The notes beneath the pieces were generated by a model. It made no database searches. It saw only the letters and a program-made list of their open reading frames with translations, and was not told the DNA's origin. A DNA stretch of 64,000 bases from Geodermatophilus aquaeductus (GTDB lineage Bacteria > Actinomycetota > Actinomycetes > Mycobacteriales > Geodermatophilaceae). The translations under genes and the position numbers were made by a program. The stretch lies in assembly GCF_900182545.1 (NCBI RefSeq), contig NZ_FXTJ01000001.1:806001-870000 (forward strand), given 5' to 3'. Position 1 is the first letter of the stretch; every line of letters begins with the position of its first letter. Positions 8,176 through 18,220 of this stretch are shown here, in pieces.

Positions 8176-9333
8176 CTAGCGGCGCTTGCGCTTGCCGCCG
8201 GTGCCGGCGGGACGGCCGTGCGGTGCCCGGTTGGCCGGCCGCGACGCGCGGCTCCCGCCCCCGGGGCGGCCGGGCGCGGTCCCACCCGCGGCGGTGGCGC
8301 CGGTGCCGCTGCCCCCGGTGCCGGTGCCGTTGCCACCGGTGCCGTCGGCCGGAACGCCGTCGGACGCCGGGGCGACGGTGTCGGCCACGCCGTCGGCGGG
8401 GACGTTCCCCGTGGCGCCGTCCTTGGTCAGCGCGACGCCGCTCCCGGCGGGGCGGGGGCCCTTGGCCCGCACCGGCTTGGCGCCGGGCTTGGGCGCGAGG
8501 GTCTTGGGGTCGATCGCGGGCTTCTCGGCCGCGGCCTTGGCCTTGGCGCCGGGGGACCCGGGCGGGGGCATCTTGCGCAGGATGAAGAACTGCTGACCCA
8601 GCGTCCACAGGTTGTTGGTCATCCAGTACAGGAGGACGCCGATCGGGAAGAAGAAGCCGGTGACGAAGAGGCTGATCGGCATGCCGTAGAGCAGCAGCTT
8701 CTGCACCATGGCGGCCTGGCCCTCGACCGGGCCGGAGCGCGCCATGATCTGCTTCTGCGTGAAGAAGGTCGTCGCGCACATGATCACCATGAGGACGAGC
8801 GCGACCGTGCGGATGCCGCCCTGGGTGACTCCGGGGATGGCCAGGATGTCGGTGGCCTTCTGCCCCGTCATGTTGAACGACGAGGAGATCGGCGCCCCGA
8901 ACAGCTCCGCGCGCGCGGCCTGGTCGGTGAGCGTGTCGTCCCAGCTGTAGAGGCCCGGCGCGCCCGGCCGGAGCCGGCGCAGCACGTGGAACAGGGCCAG
9001 GAAGACCGGGATCTGCGGGAGGATCGGCAGGCAGCCGGCCAGCGGGTTGACCCCGCGCTCCTTCTGCAGCGCCATCATCGCCTGGCTGAAGCCCTGCCGG
9101 TCGGCGCCGTACTGCTTGCGCAGCTTCTGGATCTCCGGCTGGATCTCCTGCATCGCCCGCTGGCTCTTCACCTGCTTGACGAACAGGGGGAAGAGGATCA
9201 GCCGGACGGTGACGACCAGGAACACGATCGACAGCGCCCAGGTGATGCCGCCGCCCGGGGGCAGGAACGTCGAGAACACCGCGTGCCACTGCTTCATGAC
9301 CCAGGCGATCGCGGTGTACAGCCAGTCAAGCAA
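8176..9333 (-). CDS. yidC: Membrane protein insertase YidC/Oxa1
   Basis: 385 residues. The start [19 protein letters not shown] leads into a first membrane segment ([23 protein letters not shown]), whose Arg is the conserved hydrophilic-groove residue. The cytoplasmic region with [18 protein letters not shown] and further membrane segments ([63 protein letters not shown]) follow. The long C-terminal tail is Pro/Gly-rich and ends in KRKRR. It inserts proteins into the membrane alone or with SecYEG. Its start overlaps yidD by 8 bases. A gap of 132 bases without a gene separates it from jag. Confidence 0.96.
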   Translation of the reverse strand: MLDWLYTAIAWVMKQWHAVFSTFLPPGGGITWALSIVFLVVTVRLILFPLFVKQVKSQRAMQEIQPEIQKLRKQYGADRQGFSQAMMALQKERGVNPLAGCLPILPQIPVFLALFHVLRRLRPGAPGLYSWDDTLTDQAARAELFGAPISSSFNMTGQKATDILAIPGVTQGGIRTVALVLMVIMCATTFFTQKQIMARSGPVEGQAAMVQKLLLYGMPISLFVTGFFFPIGVLLYWMTNNLWTLGQQFFILRKMPPPGSPGAKAKAAAEKPAIDPKTLAPKPGAKPVRAKGPRPAGSGVALTKDGATGNVPADGVADTVAPASDGVPADGTGGNGTGTGGSGTGATAAGGTAPGRPGGGSRASRPANRAPHGRPAGTGGKRKRR

Positions 9334-9757
9334 CGCCAGCCTCCTGCTGCGGGGTCCGGCGGGGAGCCGGCGGGGTGTGGGGGGCGGGACGACGGGCGCC
9401 GTCGGCGGCGGGCACCGTGGCGGCCGGAGCCGTCGCGGGTGCTGCTGTCATCGACGTGCGGCCGTCGCCGCCGGTTCCGGGGCGTGCCCGGTCCGCGCGC
9501 GGCGCGGGGACCGGGTCGTAGCCGCCGGGGTGCCAGGGTGCGCACTTGAGCAGCCGGATGAGCGCCAGCCAGGACCCGCGGCCGGCGCCGTGGACGGCGA
9601 CCGCCTCGGCGGCGTAGGCGCTGCAGGTCGGCGCGAAGCGGCAGCGCGGGGGGAGCGCGGGGCTGATCGCGCGGGAGTAGAAGCCGACGCCGGCGAGGAG
9701 TACCCGCGCCAGGGGGCCCGGCCGCCGCTCGGCCGCCGAGCCCGCAGCCGTGCTCAC
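9326..9757 (-). CDS. yidD: Membrane protein insertion efficiency factor YidD
   Basis: 143 residues. The YidD core is visible: [34 protein letters not shown] and [15 protein letters not shown] with the three conserved cysteines. It has an extra C-terminal Ala/Pro-rich tail of about 55 residues beyond the normal 70-90-residue family length. The protein is a small amphipathic membrane-associated factor thought to help YidC-dependent insertion. It overlaps yidC by 8 bases and rnpA by 4, so translation is coupled on both sides. Confidence 0.95.
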   Translation of the reverse strand: MSTAAGSAAERRPGPLARVLLAGVGFYSRAISPALPPRCRFAPTCSAYAAEAVAVHGAGRGSWLALIRLLKCAPWHPGGYDPVPAPRADRARPGTGGDGRTSMTAAPATAPAATVPAADGARRPAPHTPPAPRRTPQQEAGVA

Positions 9758-10176
9758 GAGCGGCTCCGCTGCGACGGCGGCCGGTCGCCGAGGACACGGT
9801 CGAGGCCCGCGCTCAGGTCGCGGCGCAGCTGCTGCGACGTCGCCGTCGCGGCCTCGGGACGGGCCCGGACGACCAGGTCGGCGGTGTCCGGCAGCCGGCC
9901 GAGCTCCTCACGCACGACGGCGCGCAGCCGGCGGGTCACGCGGTGGCGGACGACGGAGTTGCCGACCGCCTTGCCCACCACGAACCCGGCGCGGGGACCG
10001 GTCGCCGGTCCGCCGTCCGTCCCGTCCGCGGGCACGCCGAGACCCCCGGCCGTGCGGGCCGGGGGTCGGACGGGGAGGAGGTGGAGCACCATGGTCGGCC
10101 GACCTGCGCGCCGGCCCGACCGGACGACCGCGGTGAACTCCGGACGCCGGCGCAGGCGGGCCTGCGCGGGCAGCAC
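9754..10176 (-). CDS. rnpA: Ribonuclease P protein component
   Basis: 140 residues from a GTG 1 base after the rpmH stop. The N-terminus [20 protein letters not shown] and the RNR-type motif [21 protein letters not shown] are characteristic. An insert ([22 protein letters not shown]) lengthens the protein relative to the usual ~120 residues. It binds the catalytic RNase P RNA and assists 5' maturation of tRNAs. rpmH-rnpA-yidD-yidC-jag is the standard bacterial order. Confidence 0.95.
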   Translation of the reverse strand: MLPAQARLRRRPEFTAVVRSGRRAGRPTMVLHLLPVRPPARTAGGLGVPADGTDGGPATGPRAGFVVGKAVGNSVVRHRVTRRLRAVVREELGRLPDTADLVVRARPEAATATSQQLRRDLSAGLDRVLGDRPPSQRSRS

Positions 10177-10177
10177 C

Positions 10178-10315
10178 TCAGGCGGAGAGCTTCTCGCGAC
10201 CCTTGCGGCGGCGGCCGGCGAGGATCGCGCGGCCGGCGCGGGTGCGCATCCGCAGCCGGAAGCCGTGGGTCTTGGACCGGCGGCGGTTGTTCGGCTGGAA
10301 GGTGCGCTTGCTCAC
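10178..10315 (-). CDS. rpmH: 50S ribosomal protein L34
   Basis: 45 residues, encoded by the complement of 10178-10315 from GTG 10315 to TGA 10178. The peptide begins [19 protein letters not shown] and continues with [18 protein letters not shown], then EKLSA: a canonical L34, Arg/Lys-rich and of normal length. AGGAG lies 7 bases before the start. The gene heads the rpmH-rnpA-yidD-yidC-jag-rsmG series. A -10-like TATGCT on the minus strand at 10477-10482 may be its promoter, leaving a leader of roughly 150 bases. Confidence 0.97.
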   Translation of the reverse strand: MSKRTFQPNNRRRSKTHGFRLRMRTRAGRAILAGRRRKGREKLSA

Positions 10316-10992
10316 GGGGTACTCCTACGGCAGGACATCGGTGGTGCGGCCGGCCGGCGGGCAGGCACGCGGCGGGGCTCCGGGGAGGGGCGGCGGGGCT
10401 CCTCCGCGGGACCCCGCGAGGCTGGTCGCTGCGGCCCGGCCCCGGAGATGCCCGGCCCGGTCCACAGACTCCGACCAGCATAACCGAGGTCCGCCAGGAC
10501 CGAGGACGCCGTCGGCTCCCGTCCGCTCCCACGGTGCCGGGCCGGTGCCGACCCGTCATGGTGCACCGGCCGGGCGGACGGTCGGTGTCGGCACGCCGAC
10601 CGCAGGGGGACGACACGCCGAACGACACGCGCACCGGCTGTCCCAGGGGTCCCCGGACGTCGTTGCCGGGCTGTGGACGGGGCTGTTAGCGTCGCCGTCG
10701 CTCCGGTCCGGGCACACCCGTCCGGCCCGGGGGCGACCACCCGGTCGACCTGACCGCCGTCCGCCTCGAGCCGTATCACGACCTCCCTCCCGACCAGCGA
10801 CGACGCCGGGACCCGGTCCGCACCCGCGGGTCGACAAGGCGCCCTGTCGCCAGTCGTGCACAGCCTGTGGACACTCGTGTGGATCCCGTGTGCCTGGATG
10901 TCCACAGCCCGGACAGCCGCGGCGCGGGGACGCCGGCACGGGGACACCCAGGTCGACACCACGGGGACGAGCTGCAAGGGGAGGACACGGTC
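10316..10992. other. Divergent regulatory region between rpmH and dnaA
   Basis: 677 bases with no credible gene. It holds the putative rpmH promoter (minus strand), the putative dnaA promoter at 10663-10692, and DnaA-box-like nonamers: TGTGGACAC 10866-10874 (complement GTGTCCACA), ATGTCCACA 10898-10906, and a weaker TGTGGACGG inside the dnaA promoter spacer. The dnaA leader would be close to 300 bases. DnaA binding here would allow autoregulation. Confidence 0.6.
10663..10692 (+). promoter_or_regulatory. Putative dnaA promoter with a DnaA-like box in its spacer
   Basis: A -35-like TTGCCG (10663-10668), an 18-base spacer and a -10-like TAGCGT (10687-10692). The spacer contains CTGTGGACG, related to the complement of the DnaA box TTGTCCACA, so DnaA could occlude polymerase. 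Confidence 0.45.
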
Positions 10993-12756
10993 ATGGCCGA
11001 TGCCACGGTGGACCTGGCGGAGGTCTGGGACTCGGTCCGCGAGCGGCTGGCCACCAGCCTGACCCGCCAGCAGAACGCGATGCTCAACCTCACCCGGCCG
11101 GTGGGGCTCGTCGGTGGCACCGCGGTCCTGGCCGCGCCCAACGAGTTCACCCAGACCGTGCTGGAGTCCCGGATGCGCCGGGTGCTCGCCGAGGCGCTGT
11201 CCGAGCAGCTCGGCCGGGACATCGGCGTCGCCATCCAGCTCGAGGACGCGCCGGCGTCGGCCGCCCCGGAGCCCGAGGAGCCGCCGACCCGCCGCCCGTG
11301 GGCCCCGGTCGACGCCGGGCCCACCGACGAGGACCGCGAGCGGGCCGACGACGGCCGCAGCGCCTTCGGGGTCCGCAGCGACGCCCGGCCGCTGGAGCGC
11401 ACGCCGTTCGAGCCCTCCCCGTTCGAGCCCGGCCCGCACTCGCCCTACGACGGCCCGCGTCACGACGCCGTCCCGCCGGCCGCGTCCGCGGAGCCACCGG
11501 ACGGTGCGGGTGAGTGGCCCGGCACCGACTGGAGCCCCGCGGGCCGCGGGCGCGGCAGCGGGCGGCGCCGCGGCGTGCCGGCCGGTGAGGGTGCCGAGGT
11601 GCTGCCCTTCGACCTCGGCGACGATGTCCCGGAGGAGCCCGCGCGCCGCGGCGGGAACGGCGGCCGGAGCCCCGGCGGCGCGGTGCCGCTGTTCGGCGAC
11701 CGCCGCCCGCCGGCCGGGCTGGACCCGGGCCTGAACCCGAAGTACGTCTTCGACAGCTTCGTCATCGGCAACAGCAACCGCTTCGCCCACGCCGCGGCGG
11801 TCGCCGTCGCCGAGGCCCCCGCGCGGGCCTACAACCCGCTGTTCGTCTACGGCGACTCCGGCCTCGGCAAGACCCACCTGCTGCACGCGATCGGGCACTA
11901 CGCGGCGCGGATGTTCCCCAACGTGCGGGTCCGCTACGTCAGCACCGAGGAGTTCACCAACGAGTTCATCAACCTGGTGCACTCCGGCCGGGCCGAGGAC
12001 TTCCGCCGCCGCTACCGGGACATCGACTTCCTGCTCATCGACGACATCCAGTTCCTGGAGCGCGCCGAGCGGACGCAGGAGGAGTTCTTCCACACCTTCA
12101 ACACGCTCCACAACGCCAGCAAGCAGATCGTCATCACCTCCGACCGCGCGCCGAAGAAGCTGACGACGCTGGAGGACCGGCTGCGCACGCGGTTCGAGTG
12201 GGGACTCATCACCGACGTCCAGGCGCCGGACCTCGAGACCCGCATCGCGATCCTGCGGAAGAAGGCCTACGGCGAGCGGCTGCAGGTGCCCGACGCGGTG
12301 CTGGAGTTCATCGCCAGCAAGGTGCAGACCAACATCCGCGAGCTCGAGGGCGCGCTGATCCGGGTGACGGCCTTCGCCAGCCTCAACAAGCAGCAGGTGG
12401 ACCTGCCGCTGGCCGAGCTGGTGCTCAAGGACCTCATCAGCGACGAGCAGGGCCCGCAGATCACCGCGGCGATCATCATGGCCGCGACCGCCGAGTACTT
12501 CTCCGTGACGATGGAGGAGCTGCAGGGCGCCAACCGCAGCCGCACGCTGGTCAACGCCCGCCAGATCGCCATGTACCTGTGCCGGGAGCTCACCGAGCTG
12601 TCCCTGCCGCGGATCGGGGCCTCCTTCGGCGGCAAGGACCACACCACGGTCATGCACGCCGTCAAGAAGATCACCAACCTGATGAGCGAGCGCCGGGCCA
12701 CGTACACGCAGGTCACCGAGCTGACCGCGCGCATCAAGAGCCGCGCCCGCCAGTAG
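10993..12756 (+). CDS. dnaA: Chromosomal replication initiator DnaA
   Basis: 587 residues from ATG 10993, preceded by AGGGGAGG. Domain I is about residues 1-95. A long Pro/Gly/Asp-rich domain II follows (about 95-245), as usual in high-GC actinobacteria. Domain III AAA+ starts at [20 protein letters not shown] and has Walker [12 protein letters not shown] and Walker [11 protein letters not shown]. Domain IV has the DnaA signature [20 protein letters not shown] for double-stranded DnaA-box binding. It opens oriC (12757-13562) and recruits the helicase. An upstream in-frame start is open, but ATG 10993 has the ribosome binding site and matches the family N-terminus ([13 protein letters not shown]). 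Confidence 0.98.
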   Translation: MADATVDLAEVWDSVRERLATSLTRQQNAMLNLTRPVGLVGGTAVLAAPNEFTQTVLESRMRRVLAEALSEQLGRDIGVAIQLEDAPASAAPEPEEPPTRRPWAPVDAGPTDEDRERADDGRSAFGVRSDARPLERTPFEPSPFEPGPHSPYDGPRHDAVPPAASAEPPDGAGEWPGTDWSPAGRGRGSGRRRGVPAGEGAEVLPFDLGDDVPEEPARRGGNGGRSPGGAVPLFGDRRPPAGLDPGLNPKYVFDSFVIGNSNRFAHAAAVAVAEAPARAYNPLFVYGDSGLGKTHLLHAIGHYAARMFPNVRVRYVSTEEFTNEFINLVHSGRAEDFRRRYRDIDFLLIDDIQFLERAERTQEEFFHTFNTLHNASKQIVITSDRAPKKLTTLEDRLRTRFEWGLITDVQAPDLETRIAILRKKAYGERLQVPDAVLEFIASKVQTNIRELEGALIRVTAFASLNKQQVDLPLAELVLKDLISDEQGPQITAAIIMAATAEYFSVTMEELQGANRSRTLVNARQIAMYLCRELTELSLPRIGASFGGKDHTTVMHAVKKITNLMSERRATYTQVTELTARIKSRARQ

Positions 12757-13562
12757 CGCCGTCGGCGGCCGGCGCCGTCTACCGGTGTGGACACCGCGCC
12801 GGCTGTCCACAGCCGGTGGACCTCGTGAGAGGCCGGTCGTCGCCCGTCGTCCCGCGGCTGTGCGGCGGTCACCTGCCGTTCGGCTGTCGACATCCCGCCG
12901 AGTTGTCCCCAGGGATGTGCACACCCTGGGGAGATCGTGATCGGGCTGTCGCCGCATGTCCCGCGGAGCCCGTGGCACCGCGTGCCGTCCCCAGGTGGTT
13001 CCCCATGTGTGCACGGAGCCCCGGACCACCGCGCTGAGCAGGCCTTTCGTCCCCGCAGCGGCTCGCCGTCCCCACCTCCGGCCGACGCCGGCCGCCACCC
13101 GCCCGCCCGACCTGGGCACGGACTGGGGACAGGCAGGGGGAGAGACGGGGACAGGACGTGGACGACGGACGGTGACTGTGCACGGCCGTCGAGATGTCCA
13201 CGTGTCGACAACAGGCGCACACGAGTTCCCCACAGCGAGCCAACATGTCGACTCGGGCGCTGACCTGCACGAAGGGCCCCCATCCCCAGCTTCCACACCG
13301 GTGATGACGGAGATGAGGGAGATAGATCCAGGTTTTCTCGAACCCCAGTAGGGGTGGGGACGCTGCGGCCCGGGGGGTCTCCCGACCCCTCCGACGGCCG
13401 CAGCGACCAAGGGGCAGGAGCACCTGATCGGGTCCCGGGTTCCCCGATCCCCGCACCGACGGGCACGATGAACGACGCACCGCTCCCGGTCTGCACGGAC
13501 GTCGGGGGACAGGAGTGCACAGACGACAGCAGTGGGCCGTGCAGAGCTGGGGTGGATCGGTC
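12757..13562. other. oriC: Chromosomal replication origin (oriC), dnaA-dnaN intergenic region
   Basis: 806 bases without a gene between dnaA and dnaN, the usual actinobacterial origin. DnaA-box-like nonamers one mismatch from TTGTCCACA are TGTGGACAC 12786-12794, CTGTCCACA 12803-12811, TTGTCCCCA 12903-12911 and TGTCGACAA 13204-13212. Weaker ones are CTGTCGACA 12884-12892, TGGGGACAG 13124-13132, ATGTCCACG 13194-13202 and TTCCCCACA 13226-13234. After them come 9-base repeats GATGACGGA-GATGAGGGA-GATAGATCC (13303-13329) next to GGTTTTCT, the most AT-rich stretch, a candidate unwinding element. No ATG-led reading frame here looks like a gene. The dnaN promoter should lie in the last 200 bases. Confidence 0.88.
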
Positions 13563-14723
13563 ATGGAGTTCCGGGTGACACGCGAGGTGCTCGCCGATGC
13601 CGTCGCGTGGACGGCGCGCAGCCTCCCGCCGCGGCCGTCGGTGCCGGTCCTCGCCGGGATCCTGCTCGAGGTCGACGGCAGCCAGCTGTCGGTGTCCGGC
13701 TTCGACTACGAGGTGTCCGCGCGCGCGGAGGTCGACGTGCAGGCCGGGGAGAGCGGCCGGGTGCTGGTGCCCGGCCGGCTGCTCGCCGAGATCACCCGCG
13801 CGCTGCCGCCGCACCCCGTCGACGTCCGGGCCGAGGGGCCGCGGCTGTCGATCACCTGCGGCAACGCCCGCTTCAGCCTCCCGACGCTGCCGGTGGAGGA
13901 CTACCCGTCCCTGCCGTCGATGCCGTCGTCGGCCGGTGTGGTGGACAGCGACGTCTTCGCCGAGGCCGTCGGCCAGGTCGCCATCGCCGCCGGGCGGGAC
14001 GACACCCTGCCCATGCTCACCGGCGTCCGGCTGGAGATCGAGGACGACCGGGTGACCCTGGCCGCCACCGACCGCTACCGGCTGGCCGTGCGCGAGTTCG
14101 CCTGGCGCCCGGAGACCCCCGGCGTCTCCGCCGCGGTCCTGGTCCCGGCGCGCACGCTCGCCGACGCCGCCCGCACGCTGACCAGCGGGCCGGAGATCGT
14201 CGTCTCGCTGTCCTCCGGCGGCTCGGGCGAGGGGATCCTGGGCCTGTCGGGCAAGGACCGGCAGACCACCACCCGGCTGCTCGACGCCGAGTTCGTCAAG
14301 TACCGGGCGATCATGCCGAGCGAGTCCGCCGCGTACGCGACGCTGCCGGTCGTGCAGTTCACCGACGCCGCCAAGCGCGTGGCGCTGGTCGCCGAGCGGG
14401 GCACGCCGCTGCGCTGCGAGTTCACCCCCGGGCAGGTCACCCTGCGGGCCGGCGGCAGCGACGACGAGGGCCAGGCCGAGGAGCGCTGCGACGTCGAGTT
14501 CGACGGCGACCCGCTGACCATCGGCTTCAACCCGACGTTCCTGCTCGACGGCCTGGCCGCCGTCCACACCGGCCGGGCGCGCATGGACTTCACCAGCCCG
14601 CTCAAGCCCGCGGTGCTCTCCGGCGTCGAGGAACCGGCCACCGACGACGACGGCGAGCAGCGGCCCGCGGAGCGCCCGGGCAGCTACCGGTACCTGATCA
14701 TGCCGGTGCGCCTGCCCGGATGA
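13563..14723 (+). CDS. dnaN: DNA polymerase III beta subunit (sliding clamp)
   Basis: 386 residues from ATG 13563. Three repeated clamp domains are seen, beginning MEFRVTREVLADAVAWTARSL and containing PVLAGILLEV, YPSLP, LTGVRLEIEDDRVTLAATDRYRLA and FVKYRAIMP. The end YRYLIMPVRLPG is the canonical DnaN C-terminus. An insert near residues 360-370 (EEPATDDDGEQRPAERPGS) is acidic and typical of actinobacteria. The ring-shaped dimer tethers Pol III to DNA and is the target of clamp-binding peptides. An in-frame start at 13515 is open but lies in the origin region; ATG 13563 gives the family N-terminus. Confidence 0.97.
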   Translation: MEFRVTREVLADAVAWTARSLPPRPSVPVLAGILLEVDGSQLSVSGFDYEVSARAEVDVQAGESGRVLVPGRLLAEITRALPPHPVDVRAEGPRLSITCGNARFSLPTLPVEDYPSLPSMPSSAGVVDSDVFAEAVGQVAIAAGRDDTLPMLTGVRLEIEDDRVTLAATDRYRLAVREFAWRPETPGVSAAVLVPARTLADAARTLTSGPEIVVSLSSGGSGEGILGLSGKDRQTTTRLLDAEFVKYRAIMPSESAAYATLPVVQFTDAAKRVALVAERGTPLRCEFTPGQVTLRAGGSDDEGQAEERCDVEFDGDPLTIGFNPTFLLDGLAAVHTGRARMDFTSPLKPAVLSGVEEPATDDDGEQRPAERPGSYRYLIMPVRLPG

Positions 14724-14860
14724 CCTGCACGGCGGCGGGGCCGACCCGGCTCCGCCGCGAGGTGTCCCGGGCCGCCGGCCCGGGCACGGCAGTGCGCGGG
14801 CACCCGCACCGGCGCGTGCGCCCGCATCACGACGACGGTGTGCGACGAGAGGACTGAACC

Positions 14861-15793
<933 letters not shown>

Positions 15794-15824
15794 GCACGGT
15801 CGTCGTCCACCCCGCCAGGCGCTG

Positions 15825-16985
15825 ATGTACGTCCGGCACCTGCAGCTGGTGGACTTCCGCAGCTGGGAGAAGGTCGACCTGGCGTTGCGGCCGGGCCCGA
15901 CGGTGTTCGTCGGCCGCAACGGCGAGGGCAAGACCAACCTCGTCGAGGCGGTCGGCTACCTCGCGACCATGAGCAGCCACCGGGTGTCGGCCGACGCGCC
16001 GCTGGTCCGCCACGGCGCGGCCCAGGCGGTGGTGCGCGCGGCGCTGCGCCGGGAGGACCGCGAGCTGCTCGTCGAGGTGGAGGTCAACCCGGGCCGGGCC
16101 AACCGCGTCCGGGTCAACCGGGCGGCGCTGCCCCGTCCGCGCGAGCTCCTCGGGCTGGTGAAGAGCGTGCTCTTCGCCCCCGAGGACCTCACGCTGGTGC
16201 GCGGCGACCCCGCCGAGCGCCGCCGGTTCCTCGACGACCTCCTGGTCAGCCGCACCCCGCGGCTGGCCGGCGTGCGCAGCGACTACGACCGGGTGCTCAA
16301 GCAGCGCAACGCCCTGCTCAAGACGGCGCGGATGGCCCGCGGCGACGCCCTGGCCACCCTCGACGTCTGGGACGCCCACCTCGTCGACTACGGCGGGCAG
16401 CTGCTGGCCGCCCGCCTCGCGCTGGTCGCCGACCTGGCCCCGCACGTCGCCCGCGCCTACGCCACCGTGGCCGGCGCCGGCGGCGCGGCGGCCGGCCTGG
16501 GGTACGCGAGCACCGTGCCGCTGGCCGGCGACGGCGCCCCGATCGCCCCGGACACGCCGATCCCGCGGGCGGCCGAGCTGTCGGCGGCGCTGCGCGAGCG
16601 GATCGCCGAGCGGCGCCGCGACGAGGTGGACCGCGGGATGACGCTCGTGGGCCCGCACCGCGACGACCTGGTCCTGCACCTGGGCGCCGTCCCGGCCAAG
16701 GGCTTCGCCAGCCACGGCGAGTCCTGGTCGCTGGCCCTGGCGCTCAAGCTCGGCTGCTTCGGCCTGCTGCGCGCCGACGGCGAGGAGCCGATCCTGGTCC
16801 TCGACGACGTCTTCGCCACCCTGGACGCCGGGCGGCGCGCGGCGCTGGCCGAGGTCGCCCGGTCCGCCGAGCAGACGCTCATCACCGCCGCCGTCCTGGA
16901 CGACGTGCCCGACGAGCTGAGGGGAGCCCGCGTGGAGGTCGGCGAGGGGACGGCGACGCTGGTCGAGGAGGGCCCCGGTGTCTGA
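15825..16985 (+). CDS. recF: DNA replication and repair protein RecF
   Basis: 386 residues. The SMC-like ATPase starts with [21 protein letters not shown]. Walker A is [19 protein letters not shown], the signature region is [12 protein letters not shown] and Walker B is [18 protein letters not shown]. RecF binds gapped DNA and helps load RecA through RecOR at stalled forks. Its last 8 bases overlap dciA, which starts at GTG 16978, so the two are co-translated. The position after dnaN-gnd is the expected one. Confidence 0.96.
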   Translation: MYVRHLQLVDFRSWEKVDLALRPGPTVFVGRNGEGKTNLVEAVGYLATMSSHRVSADAPLVRHGAAQAVVRAALRREDRELLVEVEVNPGRANRVRVNRAALPRPRELLGLVKSVLFAPEDLTLVRGDPAERRRFLDDLLVSRTPRLAGVRSDYDRVLKQRNALLKTARMARGDALATLDVWDAHLVDYGGQLLAARLALVADLAPHVARAYATVAGAGGAAAGLGYASTVPLAGDGAPIAPDTPIPRAAELSAALRERIAERRRDEVDRGMTLVGPHRDDLVLHLGAVPAKGFASHGESWSLALALKLGCFGLLRADGEEPILVLDDVFATLDAGRRAALAEVARSAEQTLITAAVLDDVPDELRGARVEVGEGTATLVEEGPGV

Positions 16986-17478
16986 CGACCGCCCGCCCCG
17001 CCCCAGCGACATCGCCCGCGCCGCGCTCGAGGCCGCCCGCGCGGCGTCGGCGTCCCGGCCGGCGCCCACCCGCCGCCGGGTGGCCGGCCCGCGGCGGCGG
17101 TGGACCGGCCCCGGCCCCGGCGAGGACGACCCGCAGCCGCTGGCCCGCCTGGTCGACTCGCTGGTCAGCACGCAGGACTGGTCCGAGCAGACCAGGGTCG
17201 GCGCGGTGTTCGGCCGCTGGTCGGCGATCGTCGGCCAGGACATCGCCGCGCACTGCCGGCCGGAGACGCTCACCGAGGGCGAGCTGCTCGTCGTCGCCGA
17301 GTCCACGGCCTGGGCCACCCAGCTGCGGCTGCTCGCGCCGACCATCCTGGCCAAGCTGCGGGCCTCGGTCGGCGGGGACGTCGTGACGCGGCTGCGCGTT
17401 GTCGGACCGACGGCCCCCAGCTGGAAGAAGGGCCCGCGGTCGGTCCGCGGGCGGGGGCCCCGCGACACGTACGGATGA
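16978..17478 (+). CDS. dciA: DciA-like helicase-loading factor (DUF721)
   Basis: 166 residues. The N-terminal 60 are basic and Pro/Ala-rich. The DUF721 domain follows, with [33 protein letters not shown] and [19 protein letters not shown]. DciA is the ancestral loader of DnaB helicase in bacteria lacking DnaC/DnaI; the mycobacterial homologue is Rv0004, in the same place after recF. The GTG start lies within the last codons of recF (8-base overlap). The C-terminal tail is basic ([18 protein letters not shown]), suiting DNA binding. Confidence 0.92.
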   Translation: MSDDRPPRPSDIARAALEAARAASASRPAPTRRRVAGPRRRWTGPGPGEDDPQPLARLVDSLVSTQDWSEQTRVGAVFGRWSAIVGQDIAAHCRPETLTEGELLVVAESTAWATQLRLLAPTILAKLRASVGGDVVTRLRVVGPTAPSWKKGPRSVRGRGPRDTYG

Positions 17479-17491
17479 GGACGGTGCCCCG

Positions 17492-18220
17492 ATGAGCAGC
17501 CCCCGCGACGACCGGCCCGGCGACGACGACCCGCGTGACGACGACCGGCGCGAACCCGAGGACTCCGCACCGCAGAGCGTGCCGATGACCGTCGGGTCCG
17601 GCCGGCCGCCGCGGGCGCCGTCGGTGGTGCAGGAGGTCTTCGCCTACCGCGGCGACACCGTCGGCGCGCAGGGCTGGGCGCTGCAGCACGGCTGGGAGAT
17701 CTCCGACGGCACCGCCCCGCAGGACGCCGTCCTCGCCGAGCTGGTGGCCACCGCCCCCGTGCGCGCCACGAGGGACCACCGCCCGGCCGGCGTGATGCGC
17801 GGCCGGAGCGGCACGCTGGAGCTGGTCGCCTTCGACGTCGTCTTCGTCGACAAGCGGTACACCGTGCCGGAGTACGCGGTCACCGCCGCGCCGGTCCTCC
17901 TGCCGCTGCCGGGCCTGCGGCTCTCGCCGGCCCGCTTCTGGAAGCACCGCACCGGCGGCCTGCTGCACGTGCCCAGCGGCGACGCGGCCTTCGACGCCCG
18001 CTGGGTGCTGCTGGCCGCCGAGGACGGCGAGGCGGTGCGCCGGCTGGTCGGCGACGTCACCGTGCGCGGCCTGCTCATGCACTCCGACGACGGCGACGAG
18101 TTCTGGGCCGCCGCGGGCCACCTGGCCGCGATCCGCCCCGACGGCCACCGCCCCGAGCTCATCGAGCACCACGCCCGTCTGCTGGGCGCGATGGTCTCCG
18201 CCCTGGCCGGCGTCCCCTGA
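17492..18220 (+). CDS. Protein of unknown function
   Basis: 242 residues from ATG 17492, 13 bases after dciA. I do not recognise the family. The first 25 residues are strongly charged (DDRPGDDDPRDDDRRE), then a globular part with regular hydrophobic spacing: VVQEVFAYRGDTVGAQGWALQHGW, VMRGRSGTLELVAFDVVFVDKRY, VLLPLPGLRLSPARFWKHRTGGLLHV, FDARWVLLAAEDGEAVRRLVGDV and EFWAAAGHLAAIRP. There are no membrane segments, signal peptide or cysteine pairs. It looks like a cytoplasmic alpha/beta protein that may recognise its own kind of ligand. The position between dciA and an ABC exporter, with overlap into the latter, suggests co-transcription but gives no function. Confidence 0.8.
   Translation: MSSPRDDRPGDDDPRDDDRREPEDSAPQSVPMTVGSGRPPRAPSVVQEVFAYRGDTVGAQGWALQHGWEISDGTAPQDAVLAELVATAPVRATRDHRPAGVMRGRSGTLELVAFDVVFVDKRYTVPEYAVTAAPVLLPLPGLRLSPARFWKHRTGGLLHVPSGDAAFDARWVLLAAEDGEAVRRLVGDVTVRGLLMHSDDGDEFWAAAGHLAAIRPDGHRPELIEHHARLLGAMVSALAGVP

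Noticed and set aside
8979-8994. parS-like GCAGCACGTGGAACAG inside yidC
   Set aside because: Only the right half matches the parS core; three core positions differ and the bases are explained by the YidC residues FHVLRR.
10312-13410. A long minus-strand open frame across dnaA and oriC
   Set aside because: Same composition effect, crossing non-coding origin sequence; no start signal or recognisable motif.
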